A stretch of 64,000 bases of DNA from Toxorhynchites rutilus septentrionalis (lineage: Eukaryota > Arthropoda > Insecta > Diptera > Culicidae). Made by a program: the position numbers and the translations under genes. Numbering within the stretch: position 1 is the stretch's first letter; every line of letters starts with the position of its first letter. Positions 1 through 12,151 of this stretch are shown here, piece by piece. Below the pieces are notes generated by a model. That model had not been told where the DNA came from. It saw only the letters and a program-made list of their open reading frames with translations, and did no database searches. Location of the stretch: NCBI RefSeq assembly GCF_029784135.1, contig NC_073746.1:224267882-224331881 (forward strand), read 5' to 3'.

Positions 1-600
1 TACGTTCTGGCCAGTGTCATTTTTTAAAAGAACTGGACCAACGTGACCACACACTGCACGACGTGTCTGACGATACGTTTTGTGGTAAAAGTGGTACGCA
101 AACGATCCATGGTTACTCGAATTAATTGCGTAAAATGGACAAGAAGTTTCTCGATATGAAACCGCTGTTTTCATAACCTTGATTCTATGTCCATGTCACG
201 AACCATGTTTCTATGTCCACAGCTGTAAATCCCTTGCCAAAGCACTAAATTCCTGTCAAATTTATCAGCGAAAATGAACTTAAATTTGGGGACATCTTCT
301 CGTGCAGTAGCCTTATAGAATTTAAAGCCTGGGAGCTGTCAGAATCCTTCTTCACGTACGTTTCGTTATCCATCAGCATGTATCCTTCGTACTTCATCAA
401 ATCTTGTCGTTCAACTTTCGATAGCCTTCTTGCATACGGGTTCTCCGGATAAAACTTTGGTTAGAGTTGTATGTGTTTGACGATATTGTCCGCGAGTCCC
501 GGGTTTGCCTTAATTGTTCTCAATACCTTCAACATCAGCTTCCGATTTTAAGTTCCACTACGACGCGTACTCTAAAATTTATACCGATACAGGTGTTCCA
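1..600 (-). pseudogene. Decayed DD37E Tc1/mariner transposase, N-terminal and middle part
   Basis: Read on the minus strand, this stretch gives broken but recognisable pieces of an IS630-Tc1-mariner transposase. About 430-600 carries helix-turn-helix-like text (KANPGLADNIV). About 230-430 gives YEGYMLMDNETYVK, matching the first catalytic Asp segment (MDDETYVK) of the better preserved element at 43,643. About 160-240 gives LVLWQGIYSCG, matching MVWQAICSCG there. Stops and frameshifts interrupt every frame, so no product is possible. The C-terminal part is not contiguous; a similar C-terminus lies at 1,885 on the opposite strand. The copy may continue left of the window. Family assignment is inferred from internal comparison with the 43,643 copy. 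Confidence 0.55.
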
Positions 601-604
601 AGCA

Positions 605-1885
605 ATTTGCTGTCAAAAGATTGTTTCCATGATTTGGGGAAATTTTCGGATTGAATAGAGCAATAAGGTTGATAATGGCAGAGAAAGGCTAGCAGAGCAG
701 CGTTTCAAGATTATGGATGGAATTCCATCAGGCCCAGAGTTTGTTGGTGCTTTCAATTTTGAGCAAGCGTTGTGAGCGATGGTTGGATGGGAACCAATTT
801 CAGGTAGAACTGGCGTGTTTTCAACTGCCTTTTGAATGAGAATATCGCTGATTGCATTATCAACAAAAACACGGCTAAATTGCCGACGGAATAAATCACT
901 AATGCTAGGGATCGTAGATGCTTCATCCTGTTCGAGAGTCATAACAGATGGCAACCCTGACTCGTTCCTCTGCGAATCAATGTGTTTCCAAAAACATTTT
1001 GGATTAAGCTTTAGCTTACGTTGAACTCGACTTTGGTGTTCGCCAAAAAGTCTCCTATTCAAGATCCTGTAATTTTTGCATGCGATAACATAGCGAGATT
1101 TCCACGAATCATTACGGTATCTCGAGAATTTTCGCAACACAGCTTTCTCATTAGTCTTCAGGCGTCGTAGGCTGGAATTGGACCATGGTGGATGGACAGG
1201 AACTTTCTTTTGTTTCATCGGAACAAATTGGTCTATAGCATATAAAAGTACATGAGAAAGAGTTGCAGCAGTTGCATCAACATCCTGTTGAATCAAAAGT
1301 TCGTCCCAATTCAAAGCGTCAAGGAAACAGTTCATCGATCGTCGAAGTCGGCGTAATGATAACTATAGTATATTGATTCTGCAGTATTTGTGAATTTAGT
1401 TATACTGAACTGAATGAACGACACGAGAAGTGGAGGATGATGGTGACACGCTTTTACAAGTGCGGCGGGAGTTCTAGCAACAATCATTTTGGATAATACG
1501 AAGCACAGATCAAGAATAGGATTATTATCGTTTGCATATCATTCATTTGACATAAACCTGCAGTAGGATACTCATCAAGTAATTTCGTTGCTGTCGCGTT
1601 AATAGTGGAACGTGACAAATCAGGAAATAAATCAGCTCGTGTTCCTTTAGACCAAGCAATGCCTGGCAGGTTAAGATCACCAAGTATGATAATGTTATCA
1701 GTCAGCTTCATGCGAGATGTGATCCAGGTGATTGAGGCCATGTGACGGTTGATAGTTTCGAGATCATTGGTCAGATTCGGTGGAAAGTAAACGACACATA
1801 CGAATATGGCTTGATTTCCGGATGATATTTCAACCCATATCTGCTCTGAATTTAAATAATTTGGAGGTAATACACGAGGTTTGTT
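605..1885 (-). mobile_element. Truncated non-LTR retrotransposon: endonuclease and start of reverse transcriptase
   Basis: The minus strand encodes, with frameshifts, the EEP-type endonuclease of a LINE: about 1,760-1,885 reads IWVEISSGNQAIFVCVVYFPP and about 1,660-1,700 reads IILGDLNLPGIAW. A linker rich in basic residues follows, then an open segment (613-1,335) ending in the first reverse-transcriptase block (SGPDGIPSIILKRC). The fragment stops before the catalytic palm, so both the RT core and the 3' end are missing. It lies between two pieces of a DD37E transposase. The endonuclease followed by an SGPDGIP block suggests the Jockey/CR1 group; the clade is not certain. Confidence 0.7.
613..1335 (-). 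pseudogene. LINE ORF2 fragment (linker plus RT block 1)
   Basis: This is an open stretch of 240 codons from the non-LTR fragment. Residues about 30-130 form a basic, tryptophan-containing linker (PPWSNSSLRRLK, NPKCFWKHI) typical of the region between the endonuclease and RT of jockey-like ORF2 proteins. Residues about 185-235 hold the conserved entry block LKAPTNSGPDGIP. It ends abruptly at a junction with transposase sequence, so it cannot give an active polymerase. The methionine at the start is probably internal, because endonuclease text continues upstream in another frame. Confidence 0.6.
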
Positions 1886-2110
1886 GTTGTTCTTGTATCA
1901 AAAGATGTCAACCCACCGAACCCGCTGAACCTTCAACCGAATGAAAAGTTTTTTGCCAAGATGGAGGCAAGACTTCGTAAAACATCGAAAATGTTGGAGA
2001 ACGAGCTGGTTTTGTGGAAACGCAGAGTGTAGGTATCAACAGAAGTCGGCCCCATAAGTGTCCGAAACCTTATGAGTGGCATCAAGTGCAAGGTGCTGGA
2101 AACCTAATCA
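1885..2110 (+). pseudogene. DD37E transposase C-terminal fragment
   Basis: The plus strand gives VNPPNPLNLQPNEKFFAKME and LRKTSKMLENELVLWK, then GPISVRNLMSGIKCKVL. These line up with NPPNAPELRSIEKYWAIMK and PDVVQNLMDGVKRKV in the element at 43,643-44,911, and the Glu in NEKFF corresponds to the third catalytic acid. One stop splits the segment. It is opposite in orientation to the N-terminal piece at 1-600, so either two copies or a rearranged single copy is present. Confidence 0.6.
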
Positions 2111-2710
2111 TAATGTTATAGTTTATTCCCTGAAGGTTAAAATTTTCTTCAAGCATAAAATTAAGAAATCAAGATATTGTTTTGCCTGCCGAGAACATTG
2201 TTTGTATAATAGTGTAACATACGCGGTAGGCTCAATTATTAAAAAAAGGACAAAATACTTAAACTTATCAGGATTGACTACAAATCGCTCTATTTGTATA
2301 TCAAGAATGTATTCCTCCCAATTTGTTGGGAGAATTTCGGCATACCATCAGCTACTGGGGTGTACTTTCCATAATTTTCTTGAAATTCGATACATCCTCT
2401 TTCTGTTTTGAATAATACATCATGGTCCCTTTTTTTATGCTCACTTCTTTTGAAAGTACGCAAACCCGAAACTTTGTCCTGCCATAAGTGAATACTTCTC
2501 ATTTTAGAGACTGATAACAGACTTCGTGCGAGCAATTATTCAGTGGATCCAGCTAGCAGCTGAAATTAAAATTGGCTAGAAGGAGGAAATTAGGGATTAG
2601 AATTTTGAAAGAAAAAAGTTATTCATTGAATTCTAGTCCAAAATTTGGGATGTGGTTGTATAGAATAGAATTGCAGAATTTAAAAAAGAGAAGTCCTTAC
2701 TCTGCAAGTA

Positions 2711-2938
2711 TCTTCTTGGATGGCACTAACGTTCCCAGTGGAACTTTTGCCTTCTCAACGTAGGTATTACTTGCGCCATTTTTGTTAGTAATACCTAGTT
2801 GAAATTTCTATGCCGGATAACACGCCTTGAATGTATTCTGGAATGGCTAGCTCAAGAATATGCGCGACCACAGTGCAAGTCGGAAGAAATTTCTTTGCGA
2901 AAAATGTGTGACGCTAACCACTCGGCCACGGTAGCACG
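2711..2938 (-). mobile_element. tRNA-derived SINE copy, box B deleted
   Basis: The minus strand begins with a tRNA-like box A (TGGCCGAGTGGTTAGCG), followed by the body shared with copies at 22,745 and 51,390, and ends in a short GAAGA tail. The stretch containing box B in those copies is missing here, so this one is internally deleted. The family resembles tRNA-related Aedes SINEs such as Feilai; the exact name is not asserted. Confidence 0.75.
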
Positions 2939-3036
2939 TGCATTAAATAAATGAAATGAAAAAATGAAACGTGGTTCATGCCAACTCCACTGGCCATTGG
3001 CAGGTATATCTCAAACTACAGTGAAACGTATTGGGC

Positions 3037-3248
3037 GTGAAGACATTGGTCATTTAAAGCAGTATTCTAGTCTACAAAATTGAAAAAAATATTTTTTTCC
3101 CTTCATATTTGTAGGTATTATAATTTTTGAGTAATATTATTTTTGGAAAAAATATGAAAAAACTTTGGCTCTTTCCCAAAAGTAGTCTAATTCTTTTTTT
3201 TAACGTTTCAAGTTTGCAAAGTTGCTTAAATGACCAATGTCTTTACAC
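3037..3248. repeat. Short inverted-repeat element (MITE-like)
   Basis: The left end GTGAAGACATTGGTCATTT and the right end, reverse complemented, GTGTAAAGACATTGGTCATTT form terminal inverted repeats of about 25 bp around an AT-rich core with no coding capacity. No clear target duplication was seen, so the boundaries are approximate. Confidence 0.5.
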
Positions 3249-3853
3249 TCACAATGTTGTGCTGCTATCTGAGATGATGCTGCCAACTACTAAGACGAGT
3301 TGACATGAAATTCGTCTATTACGTCGGAATTACTCAATTTATCATACATATCAGAAGTACAAAGTTCGGTAGGTTGACTGTCTGCAACCATTGCTCATCG
3401 TCTGCCAATCAGCAAATGAAAAAGTACTTTTCTTGAAGGAAGGCGTGATGCAGTAGTGATCAAACTGGCGACAGGTTGCCCCTCTGTCTGATTCATTCAT
3501 GTGTCTGAAACCGAGACAGCAAAAGTAACTGTTTAGTAGACCACAGTCTACCTTTCCAAAAACATGGAGGCGTAAAATTTGACCTTCCTAATACAGTGAT
3601 AAATATCGTTTAACCGCACTTAAAAAAAATTGAAACACTTACAAAACAACTAGGAATTTTCTTTTTATCGGGATACTTATTTGCTGTAGTGATAGTATAT
3701 TTAAGTCACTTTTATTGAAAGGACGTGATTGTGACCACACACACACGAGGCGGCATCGGTGGAAATAAACATTCAAACGTCGTTTTTTCCCGAGACATAA
3801 GTTTAGCCGCAGGGCATAAAAATCGAGTTTTCGCATAATCACCAAGCCTTTAT

Positions 3854-3892
3854 CTTGTTCCCAAGTATTTGAAAAAAATACTTGGGAACAAG
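3854..3892. repeat. Perfect 17-bp hairpin
   Basis: A 17-bp arm (CTTGTTCCCAAGTATTT) is followed by a 5-base GAAAA loop and its exact reverse complement. No gene is adjacent. It could be a remnant MITE terminus or a folded transcript element; no function is assigned. Confidence 0.6.
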
Positions 3893-3899
3893 TATTAGA

Positions 3900-6540
3900 T
3901 GTGCAACGTAAGAAGTTGGTCAGATTAGTGATTTACGTAGAATTTAAAGGAATGGCGAAAGGTATTCTATTGACGGAAGAGGGGCGGAAAATACATGCAA
4001 AGGATACCTCTGCGCGGCGGCGATATCGTACCCAACGGGAAACATCCGAGGTGCGATTATTGCTAATTGAAAAAACACAAATGATTACTATGCTAACGGC
4101 TGTCCTACATCAACCTTGCGGTTATATAATAGGTATAACCCATCCGTAGTTTTATGCTTATAAAACAAATTTTGATGTGCTACAAATATTTTAATTGTAC
4201 ATATTTTAGGAATAAATCTTCTGTCTCTACAAATGAAAAAGTTTTTAACCCCTCCACAACTGATCAATATGTGGTAATACTGATCTGACATCGGGTCACG
4301 CTTTGGTCACCCTTTCTCCAGACGAAATCTAATGCTATGTGATCTGTTCTTGTGTATATGAGTCTGGTCGGTAAGATTCAGTTCTAGAAGATGCTAGTGA
4401 ACCAGGAGCTCACCATTGATAACGAGCATTAAAACACATTTTAATTAACTAATGTTTTCAGTGCTTGAACACCTTCAACTATAGATGAAGGCTAATATGT
4501 TTTGTGGAAAACGTTCAATAGTGGCTCTTGCCCGTTCCCCAGTGTTTCTATAAATTGACTAAATTATCTCAACCTCAAATCTCACACCATATATTTTGGA
4601 ATAAATCAAAGAGTTTGTGCATTCGCTGTTTGTGTCTTTGAGATTTATCGTGAAGCTTACCCTAATCACATTTCCCCGGGTGCTCGTACATATGTGTTTT
4701 CCCGTGTCGAATGGGACGTTGTGCTTCTGCCATAACCACTGGCAGACACAGAAACTCGTTGTTGTTTTTCATTCCGGAGGAACCTATTGGTTTCTTCCAT
4801 CTCTCAATGCACAGCGTTCTCTAGTATAATCCACATGGGCTTAGTGATGTTAAACGAATGTTTCCAATGGAAACTTATAGCGATAGCACTGTTGAACACT
4901 ACATACACAAGAGCACTGACACCATAGTGGAGTTAGTTTAACCGGAAGGTAATTAATTATGTTGGATTCGTATGAATGGACAATGCCTGCAACGAAATTA
5001 TCTACTTCAATTTGGTTGGGAAGATTATGCCTCCCGGATAATCGATGCAATGATTCGTATAAAATGCTTGAAGACTATCGATATGGTTTTTGGAAAAAGA
5101 TATAAAGCATATGGTAACGTCTGATAGGAAAGGATAATCGTGAAATAATTGGTTCAAACTGGTAGTTTCAGTAAGGCTTAATCAGCAGTAACAAATGTGT
5201 AAACAAGACGTAATCGCCTTTAAAATGGCACCTGGCACGAACAGCTGGGTGACATGAGTACTATTGTTGAACTATTGATCCCATTACATGGTAATTAACT
5301 ACAAAATGCTTTCCTCTTCATTATAATTATGATGGATACACAACAATGGTACTATGACACGCGATGTTTTAGAGACGTTTGACTTTTTCGCTAGGAGACT
5401 CGTTGTGTTACTAATGAGGAGAAGAAAAGAAAACATGACGGTGGTATAAATTCAATTTTTGAACACAACAAATATTAGCTAGAGAGTAGTAGTAATGATA
5501 ACAGACTTTTTTGTAATCAATTAAATTCTTGACATGCGATGAAAACTCAATAAAACAAATATTCAGAGTAACATTTAGTGCTCTATATTAATATACATTC
5601 TATGGACTGTTGTTGATGATTTCAAATGTTGCTTTATTTATTCATAAACTATTGATTTTTTTCGTTTCGCCAACATAAAAGGTTCCGATATAGCGGGAGC
5701 ACAAATCAAACAATTAGAGAGTTGTAGTTATATTCAAGTATTTAATATTGAAACGAACACTGTCAGTTTAGCATAGAATGGGAATGGAAAAATAAGTTAA
5801 CAAATCATAATTTCATGTTTATCTATTTTATCGTACCTTTAGAATTAGTTTGAATGAGCTGTTCAATCAAAACAAAGATTCGTACAGATTACAATTCTTC
5901 CATTTTTTAACAACATTTGAATCTCTTCACGTCACTTTAAAAGAGAGCTTCGACTGATTTACAGGTGTTGTGTTTGTTGTGTATTGTCTGTATGACAGTA
6001 TTCGAGTGTCTTTGTAACTGATTAAAGAAACGAAATTTCATTATTTCATGTATATAGATAAGCATTTGCTCTATGGCATATAATAATTGTTCACGTACAT
6101 CATTGAACTTCCTGTTGCTTTATCCTTAAGGTGTACACTTCACATTATTCTGAAAGTTTTGCAGTATAACGTTCTCTGCAGTCAATACACAACGCTTCTC
6201 GTTTGTTTGTCATAGGTCAGCGCGAATAAAGTAAAGGAAAACGGAAAATATTCTTGAGCAACCTTGCGTTTAAATAATTATCCGCATTGCATCATATAGA
6301 AAGGAAAACCTTCCCATTAGCCTTTTTCTCCGGTTCTCTTCGGTCGTACCCCAGCAGTATCCTACACACACAATTAAAATATCATATCTTTTCGTCGGGT
6401 GTCGGTTGTGGGTTATCCTCACCTCGGTTGTGAAAGATGATGTGCCTCGCGATATATAGCAACAACAGTCTAAATAATAGTTCCCAAAGTAATAGTTGGG
6501 GGAAAGGAAATCTATTATTTGTACGTAAATTTCAAGAGAT
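3900..6540. other. AT-rich stretch without a recognisable gene
   Basis: Only short open frames (under 85 codons) occur and none has motifs, splice-site support or repeat-encoded protein text that I recognise. I see no RNA gene and no clear repeat boundary. Confidence 0.5.
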
Positions 6541-6900
6541 TATTTAGCATAGTTAGAATAATCCGATTAAATATGCACCGTTTTGTTCAATAATTTGCTG
6601 CCATGCATAATGTAACTACTTTCATATTATGCTTTGGTAAAATATGTGAAGTTGATTTCCTCAAACTTTCCCTGTGGCGATTTTTTCAACGACAAAATCG
6701 CTTACCATAGACAGTTACAGGTGGTAATAGGTTTTACACAATGTTGTCGTATATATCTTTTCCCCAGCTACCATCCGCTTCTGAAATGAATCGATTCCAT
6801 TCCAAAGTTTGGCAGATGGAAACTCGATCGACCATGTTTCTTGTTAATCTGTTTAACGTTGTATATTTAGCTTCTGTGCGTTACTCCGACAGTGAACATG
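6540..6900 (-). pseudogene. Mariner remnant related to the DD34D copy at 50,577
   Basis: Two patches match the mariner at 50,577-52,113 at DNA level. One is around 6,573-6,600 (AAATATGCACCGTTTTGTTC against AAATATGCGCCGTTTTGTTC near 50,650). The other is around 6,770-6,800 (CCATCCGCTTCTGAAATG against CCATCCGCTTCAGAAACG near 51,220). The intervening sequence is shorter and diverged, so this is an old, internally deleted copy with no coding potential. Confidence 0.45.
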
Positions 6901-6915
6901 CCGATCTACATTGAT

Positions 6916-7439
6916 TTTTTTTTTATCCAAAATATATATATTTTATTAAGGCTCATATGGCGTCAGCCTAACGGGGCCAGGAGTTCAATATTTTGACAAT
7001 GTTTGCTTACAACTATGTTAGTAATATGTAACCGATTACTCGCGGTTGGCTCGAGGTTAGTATTACAAGTGTTCTCATAATTGGGATGTTGCAGTTTTCA
7101 GTGCTCTGTACGTGTGCCCGACATGGGATACTTCCTATTGGGATGCAGCTGACCGTTAATCAGCAACGCCCCCTAGTCTGCACCCCATATCTAGCGTGGT
7201 GTGTCTTTTTCGACTCGAGGAATCCAGGATAGAATGATCACTAGACGGCGCAATCATCAGCTCGTGTAGAGTTGTCATGAGCGGTACAACCTTTGGCTCT
7301 TGTTGAATCATCAGTGGACTGCACAACCTTCGGCCCGTGTATCTGTAAAGAGTGTGTGTATGTATTGCCGCGACTAAGTAAAATTTTATAGATCGGATAG
7401 GAGGGATATGAAACACGGACACAACGAAGGAAACATCAT
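6916..7439 (-). other. 3' UTR and poly(A) end of the LOA/I-type element
   Basis: Downstream of the ORF2 stop (about 7,440), the minus strand carries a non-coding tail ending GCCTTAATAAAATATATAT and a run of A. The AATAAA and A-run mark a retrotransposed mRNA end. Confidence 0.7.
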
Positions 7440-10400
7440 TAAACGTTGACATCGGCGTTTCTGAGGAACAGGTGTAGATGGAGCAGATGATCAGGATCAC
7501 GGCTACCTAACGGCTACGGATATCCCGGACGGGGATATCCGATTGTCTGCCTTGTGCCCTCAATGCTCTGGAGAACTGAGAGCGGGCAACATGGAACCGG
7601 ATACACGACCAGACAACATGCTCGATGTCGTGGTAGCCATTGCCACAATCACATAGATTGCTTGCTGCGAGCCCAATGCTATAAAGATGCGAAGTTAGGT
7701 TGTAGTGATTGGACATAAGCCGAGATATCACGCGAATAAAATCACGACCTACATTCAATCCCTTGAACCATGCACTCGTCGAGACCTTAGGGATAATCGT
7801 GTGTAACCAACGACCGAACTCATCTTCACTCCACATGCGCTGCCAACTTACGAGCGTGTGCTGACGAGGAATGTGGAAAAATTCATTATAAGTAATTTGC
7901 CTTTCAAAAAGTGTGCCTTCTGAAGCGCCCACCTTAGCTAACGAGTCCGCTTTCTCATTCCCCGGTATCGAGCAATGAGAGGGAACCCATGCTAAGGTAA
8001 TCTTGAATAATTTTTCGACTAAAACACTCATTAGATGTCTTATTTTTGTTAGGAAATAAGATGAGCGTTTATCAACTTTCATTGAGCGGATTGCCTCTAT
8101 TGAGCTGAGACTGTCTGAAAAAATAAAATAATGGTCGATGGGCAGTGTTTCAATTATCCCTAGAGCATAGTATATCGCACCCATTTCAGCGACATACACG
8201 GAACAAGGATCTTTGAGTTTGAAAGAGACACTGGAATTTTCATTGAAGATGCCGAAGCCAGTGGACCCGTTTATGTATGAACCGTCAGTAAAGAACATTT
8301 AATCAGATCTAACTTTCCCATATTCTGCCGAAAATATCGGCGGAATAGAATCGGAGCGTAGGTGATCTGGAATTCCATGGATTTTTTGTCGCATGGACAG
8401 ATCAAAAATGACAGAAGAATTGCAAAAGTATGGGAAGCAAACTTGGTTGCAGATGCCTGGTGTAGGGTGCACGTCGTGGGTAAGGTACTCATGGTATAAA
8501 GACATAAAACTTGACTGAGGACTCAGTTGGAGTAGATTTTCGAAGTTATCGATCACCAATGGATTCATGATCTTGCAACGGATGAGAAATCTGTAGGATA
8601 ATTCTGTGAACAGAAGAGTAAGTGGGGTTACTTCTGCCAAGACTTCGAGACTCATCGTATGTGTCGAATGCAAACACCCCATGGCTATACGCAAGCAACG
8701 ATATTGTATCCTCTCCAGCTTGAGAATATGAATCCTGGCAGCTGATCGGAAGCAAAAACTGCCATATTCCAACACTGATAATGTCGTTGTTTTGTACAGC
8801 TTAATGAGGTCTCCTGGATAGGCACCCCACCATGTTCCGGTAATTGTTTGGAGAAAATTGATTCTTTGCTGGTATTTCTGTTTCAGATACGCAATGTGTC
8901 TTCCCCAGGTACACTTAGAATCAAAATATACACCCAGGTATTTGAAAAACTTAGTGTGCATGATCGTTTTGCCGGATAGGTGAAGCTGGAATTGGGTGGG
9001 TTCGTGCTTCCTAGAAAAAACAACCATTTCAGTTTTCTCCGTAGAGAATTCGATACCCAGCTTAAGGGCCCACGTGAACAGATTGTTCAGGGTATCTTGC
9101 AACGACTTTTGCAGAACGACGGGATTAGTACCCGTGATGGAAATGACTCCATCGTCTGCAAGTTGTCTCAGCGTGCAGTCTCTAGTTAGACAATCATCCA
9201 TATCATTGACGTAAAAACTGTACAAGAGGGGGCTTAGGCAGGAGCCTTGCGGTAGGCCCATAAAACTGTAACGAGAAGATTTCGAGCTGCCATGAGAGAA
9301 AATCATGTGCTTTTCTGACAGTAAATTGTACAGGAAATTATTGAGAATTGGTGAAAGTCCACGATTATGAAGCTTCTCTGAGAGAATTTCCATGGAAACT
9401 GAATCAAATGCCCCTTTGATATCGAGAAAAACGGAAGCCATTTGTTGTTTGCGAGCAAATGCGATTTGGATTTCAGAAGATAGCAGCGCGAGACAATCAT
9501 TCGTCCCTTTACCTCGGCGGAAGCCAAACTGCGTATTTGACAGCAAATTGTTCGTCCACTTGTCCAAACGAAGTAGAATCATTTTCTCTAACAATTTACG
9601 AATACAGGATAACATTGCAATCGGCCTATACGAATTGTGATCGCAAGCCGGCTTGTTTGGTTTTCTTATGGCTATCACTCTCACTTGTCTCCAGTCATGC
9701 GGGACAATATTCAGCTCCAGAAACTTGTTGAACAAGTTCAGCAAACGCTGTTTTGCCAAGTCGGGAACATTCTTCAACAAGGTGAATTTAATCTTGTCCG
9801 ACCCCGGAGCTGAATTGTTACATGAGAGAAGGGAGAATTGAGAATTCCACCATCGAAAAATTCTCATAATCGCTTTGAAGTGGAATGTCGCGTACGACGT
9901 TTTGTGCAGGAATGGAGTCTGGGCAAACCTTCCGTGCAAAGTTAAAAATCCAACGGTCAGAGTATTCCTCACTTTCGTTTGTATGGTTCCAGCCACGCAT
10001 TTTCCTAGCCGTATTCCAAAGAGTGCTCATAGCGGTCTCCCTTGACAAACCATTGACGAACTTCCGCCAATATCCACGCTTTTTTGCTTTAATCAAACCT
10101 TTTAGTTTGGCTTCTAGAGCTTGGTACTTTCGAAACCATTCCACTAATCCAGTTTTGCTGAATTTTTTGAAAGCGGATGATTTTCCAAGGTAGACCTTTG
10201 AACACTCCTTGTCCCACCAAAGTGATGGAGGACGACGTCGGAAAGTGGTAGCAGGAACACGTTCCTTTTGAGCTTGAAGTGCGCTTTCGTAAATCAAACT
10301 CGACTCACGAGAGCTTGACTGACTCACGAGAGCTTGATTCATTAGCGATCGATAAAATTATTGGTAGGTGATCACTACCGTGGGGATCTTGGATTACCTT

Positions 10401-11009
10401 CCACATGCAATCCAGAGATAACGAAGAAGAGCACAGAGATATGTCTAGCATGCTTGCCCGTGCAGGAGGGTTGGCTATTCTAGTTGCTTCCCCAGTATTC
10501 AAAATTGTTAATTTGAAGTTGTCGCACAGATCATAAATCAAAGTGGCACGGTTGTCATCGTAGAGTGATCCCCATGCTGTTCCATTGGAGTTGAAATCAC
10601 CTAAGATTAACCGCGGCTCCGGCAATGCCTCGATAGTATCAAAGAACTGATGGCGGCCTACCGTAGTCCTGGGAGGAATATATATCGAAGCAATGAAGAG
10701 TTCTTTGCCATTGATTTGTGTCTAGTAAGTGACAACTTCAATGCCTGTCATCGATGGGAGAGTGACTCTATAGAAGGAGTGACATTTTTTAATCCTCAAT
10801 AGTACGCCACCAAACGAGTCATTTCGATCGAGGCGAATAATGTTGAAATCGTGGAAATTCAGCTCGTCGACTGAAGAAAGACACGTTTCACAGATGGAAA
10901 ATACATCACAGTTAGAACTATGAACTAAAAATTTAAATTGATCTAGTTTAGGGATGATGCTTCTGCAATTCCACTGTATTATAGTGGTCAAATCCTTGAC
11001 CTCTTGCAC
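7440..11009 (-). pseudogene. Broken ORF2: endonuclease, reverse transcriptase, RNase H
   Basis: Domains appear in order on the minus strand. Endonuclease is at 11,009-10,305 (TTIIQWNCRSI at the start, LILGDFNSNGTAWGS, GSDHLPI near its end), with one in-frame TAG at 10,722. A linker is at 10,342-9,818. Reverse transcriptase is at about 9,835-8,299, with NSAPGSDKIKF, PNKPACDHNSYRPIAML, GFRRGKGTNDC, FLDIKGAFDSV, GLPQGSCLSP and the catalytic LADDGV. RNase H is at 8,298-7,507, with FTDGSYINGSTGFG, AEMGAIYYAL, SDSLSSIEAI, WVPSHCSIPGNEKAD and a zinc-binding-like CDCGNGYHDIEHVVWSC. Lesions are the TAG, a 19-base duplication near 10,300, a frameshift near 9,835, a TAA between RT and RNase H (8,299) and a frameshift near 7,510. 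Confidence 0.85.
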
Positions 11010-11202
11010 TGAATCCAGGCATCAAGGGGAATGAACGCTGCCAGAAAACCACATTTTTCTTTCAAAAATGTTCTCACAATCGGAAGCAAACATAATATTA
11101 TGCTGCTAAGAGGGTCGTTTATATTTAAGGCATTTAAAATGTTGTCCACCAGGTCAGAAAGCGCAAGCAAGCCAGATTGTGGCTGTTGCCGCGACCGCGG
11201 AT
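10988..11202 (-). pseudogene. C-terminal tail of ORF1 of the LOA/I-type element
   Basis: Upstream of ORF2, in a different frame and overlapping its start by a few codons, the minus strand encodes LALSDLVDNILNALNI and IILCLLPIVRTFLKEKCG, ending in a stop. Its position and hydrophobic character fit the end of the gag-like ORF1 in this type of element. The rest of ORF1 is lost by 5' truncation. Confidence 0.5.
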
Positions 11203-12151
11203 TACATTGATGATTTCGTGATTTTATTGATACTGGTAAACGCTCATCGAATAAACGAAACCAAAATTGTATGTAATAGCCTGTTAGAATATCGGTACCT
11301 TTAACACCATACCCAATTTCCTGACTTGTATTTTCGCCTTCATCAAAAAGATTTACCTAGTTTTTTTTATTTTTTATTTTAAATTCGATATAAATCGGTT
11401 CAGTAGAACTAGAGATATCGTATACGCCAGTTTGAAAAAAAATAGTTTCGAGAAAAACGCGTTTGAAGTTCATTGTTATGGCCGTACCAGGTAGATATCG
11501 TAGATATCGCATTACCAAAATGGCTCTAACTCGGTGAATAATAGGATTTTCGATAAGCCTTTTCTAGGGTATATTCTTGAATGCCTAAACTACAGAAATA
11601 TGAATTTTTTTTCAAATTTCTAGACTAACATACTCCCACAACCCCGTTATGAGCCGAGAAAAAAGGCCTCAATAATTCAACGAAATGCTTAAAAAACATA
11701 TCGTTTTCTATAGGAGCACATATAACAGACCTTTGTGTTTAATATTATAACATTGGTTTCACGAGACACGTACATTAGGGTGCCAATGAAAATGGTCATT
11801 TTGAATTTCAAAAAGTTACCCCATTAAAAATGTTCACCACCTCGAAAAAACATCCTATGCAAAAAATCAGCTCAATCGGACTTAAGGGAAAGTGGCGCAA
11901 AGCGGTCAAAGTTTGAATGAAAAACTTTTCGAACTTTTTTTTCGATATACTATACAGTTTGATATACTATACATAACAATCCCCTAATGCATAAACAGTT
12001 TTAATTAATGAAAACTTGAAGCATTCTCATTTCCCCATACATTTGTTCTGCAGATTGTGTGCATTCCAGAACACAGCTGACAATAACGAGCAACTGATAC
12101 ATTCGTGTCTGCCCGTTTTCAACATATTTGGTTTAAATAAGCCATCCGCGA

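Larger units (their letters stand above)
6916..11202 (-). mobile_element. 5'-truncated LOA/I-type non-LTR retrotransposon with RNase H
   Basis: Reading the minus strand from 11,202 to 6,916 gives the end of ORF1, then ORF2 with endonuclease, reverse transcriptase and RNase H. A 3' UTR follows, with AATAAA close to the end and a terminal run of A (T on the plus strand at 6,916-6,923). TACATTGAT occurs at 6,907-6,915, directly outside the A-tail, and again at 11,203-11,211, directly outside the truncated 5' end. It is a credible 9-bp target-site duplication. The EN-RT-RNase H order is typical of the LOA and I clades, including Aedes families such as Lian and Loner; the clade is not settled here. 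Several stops and frameshifts make it inactive. Confidence 0.85.
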
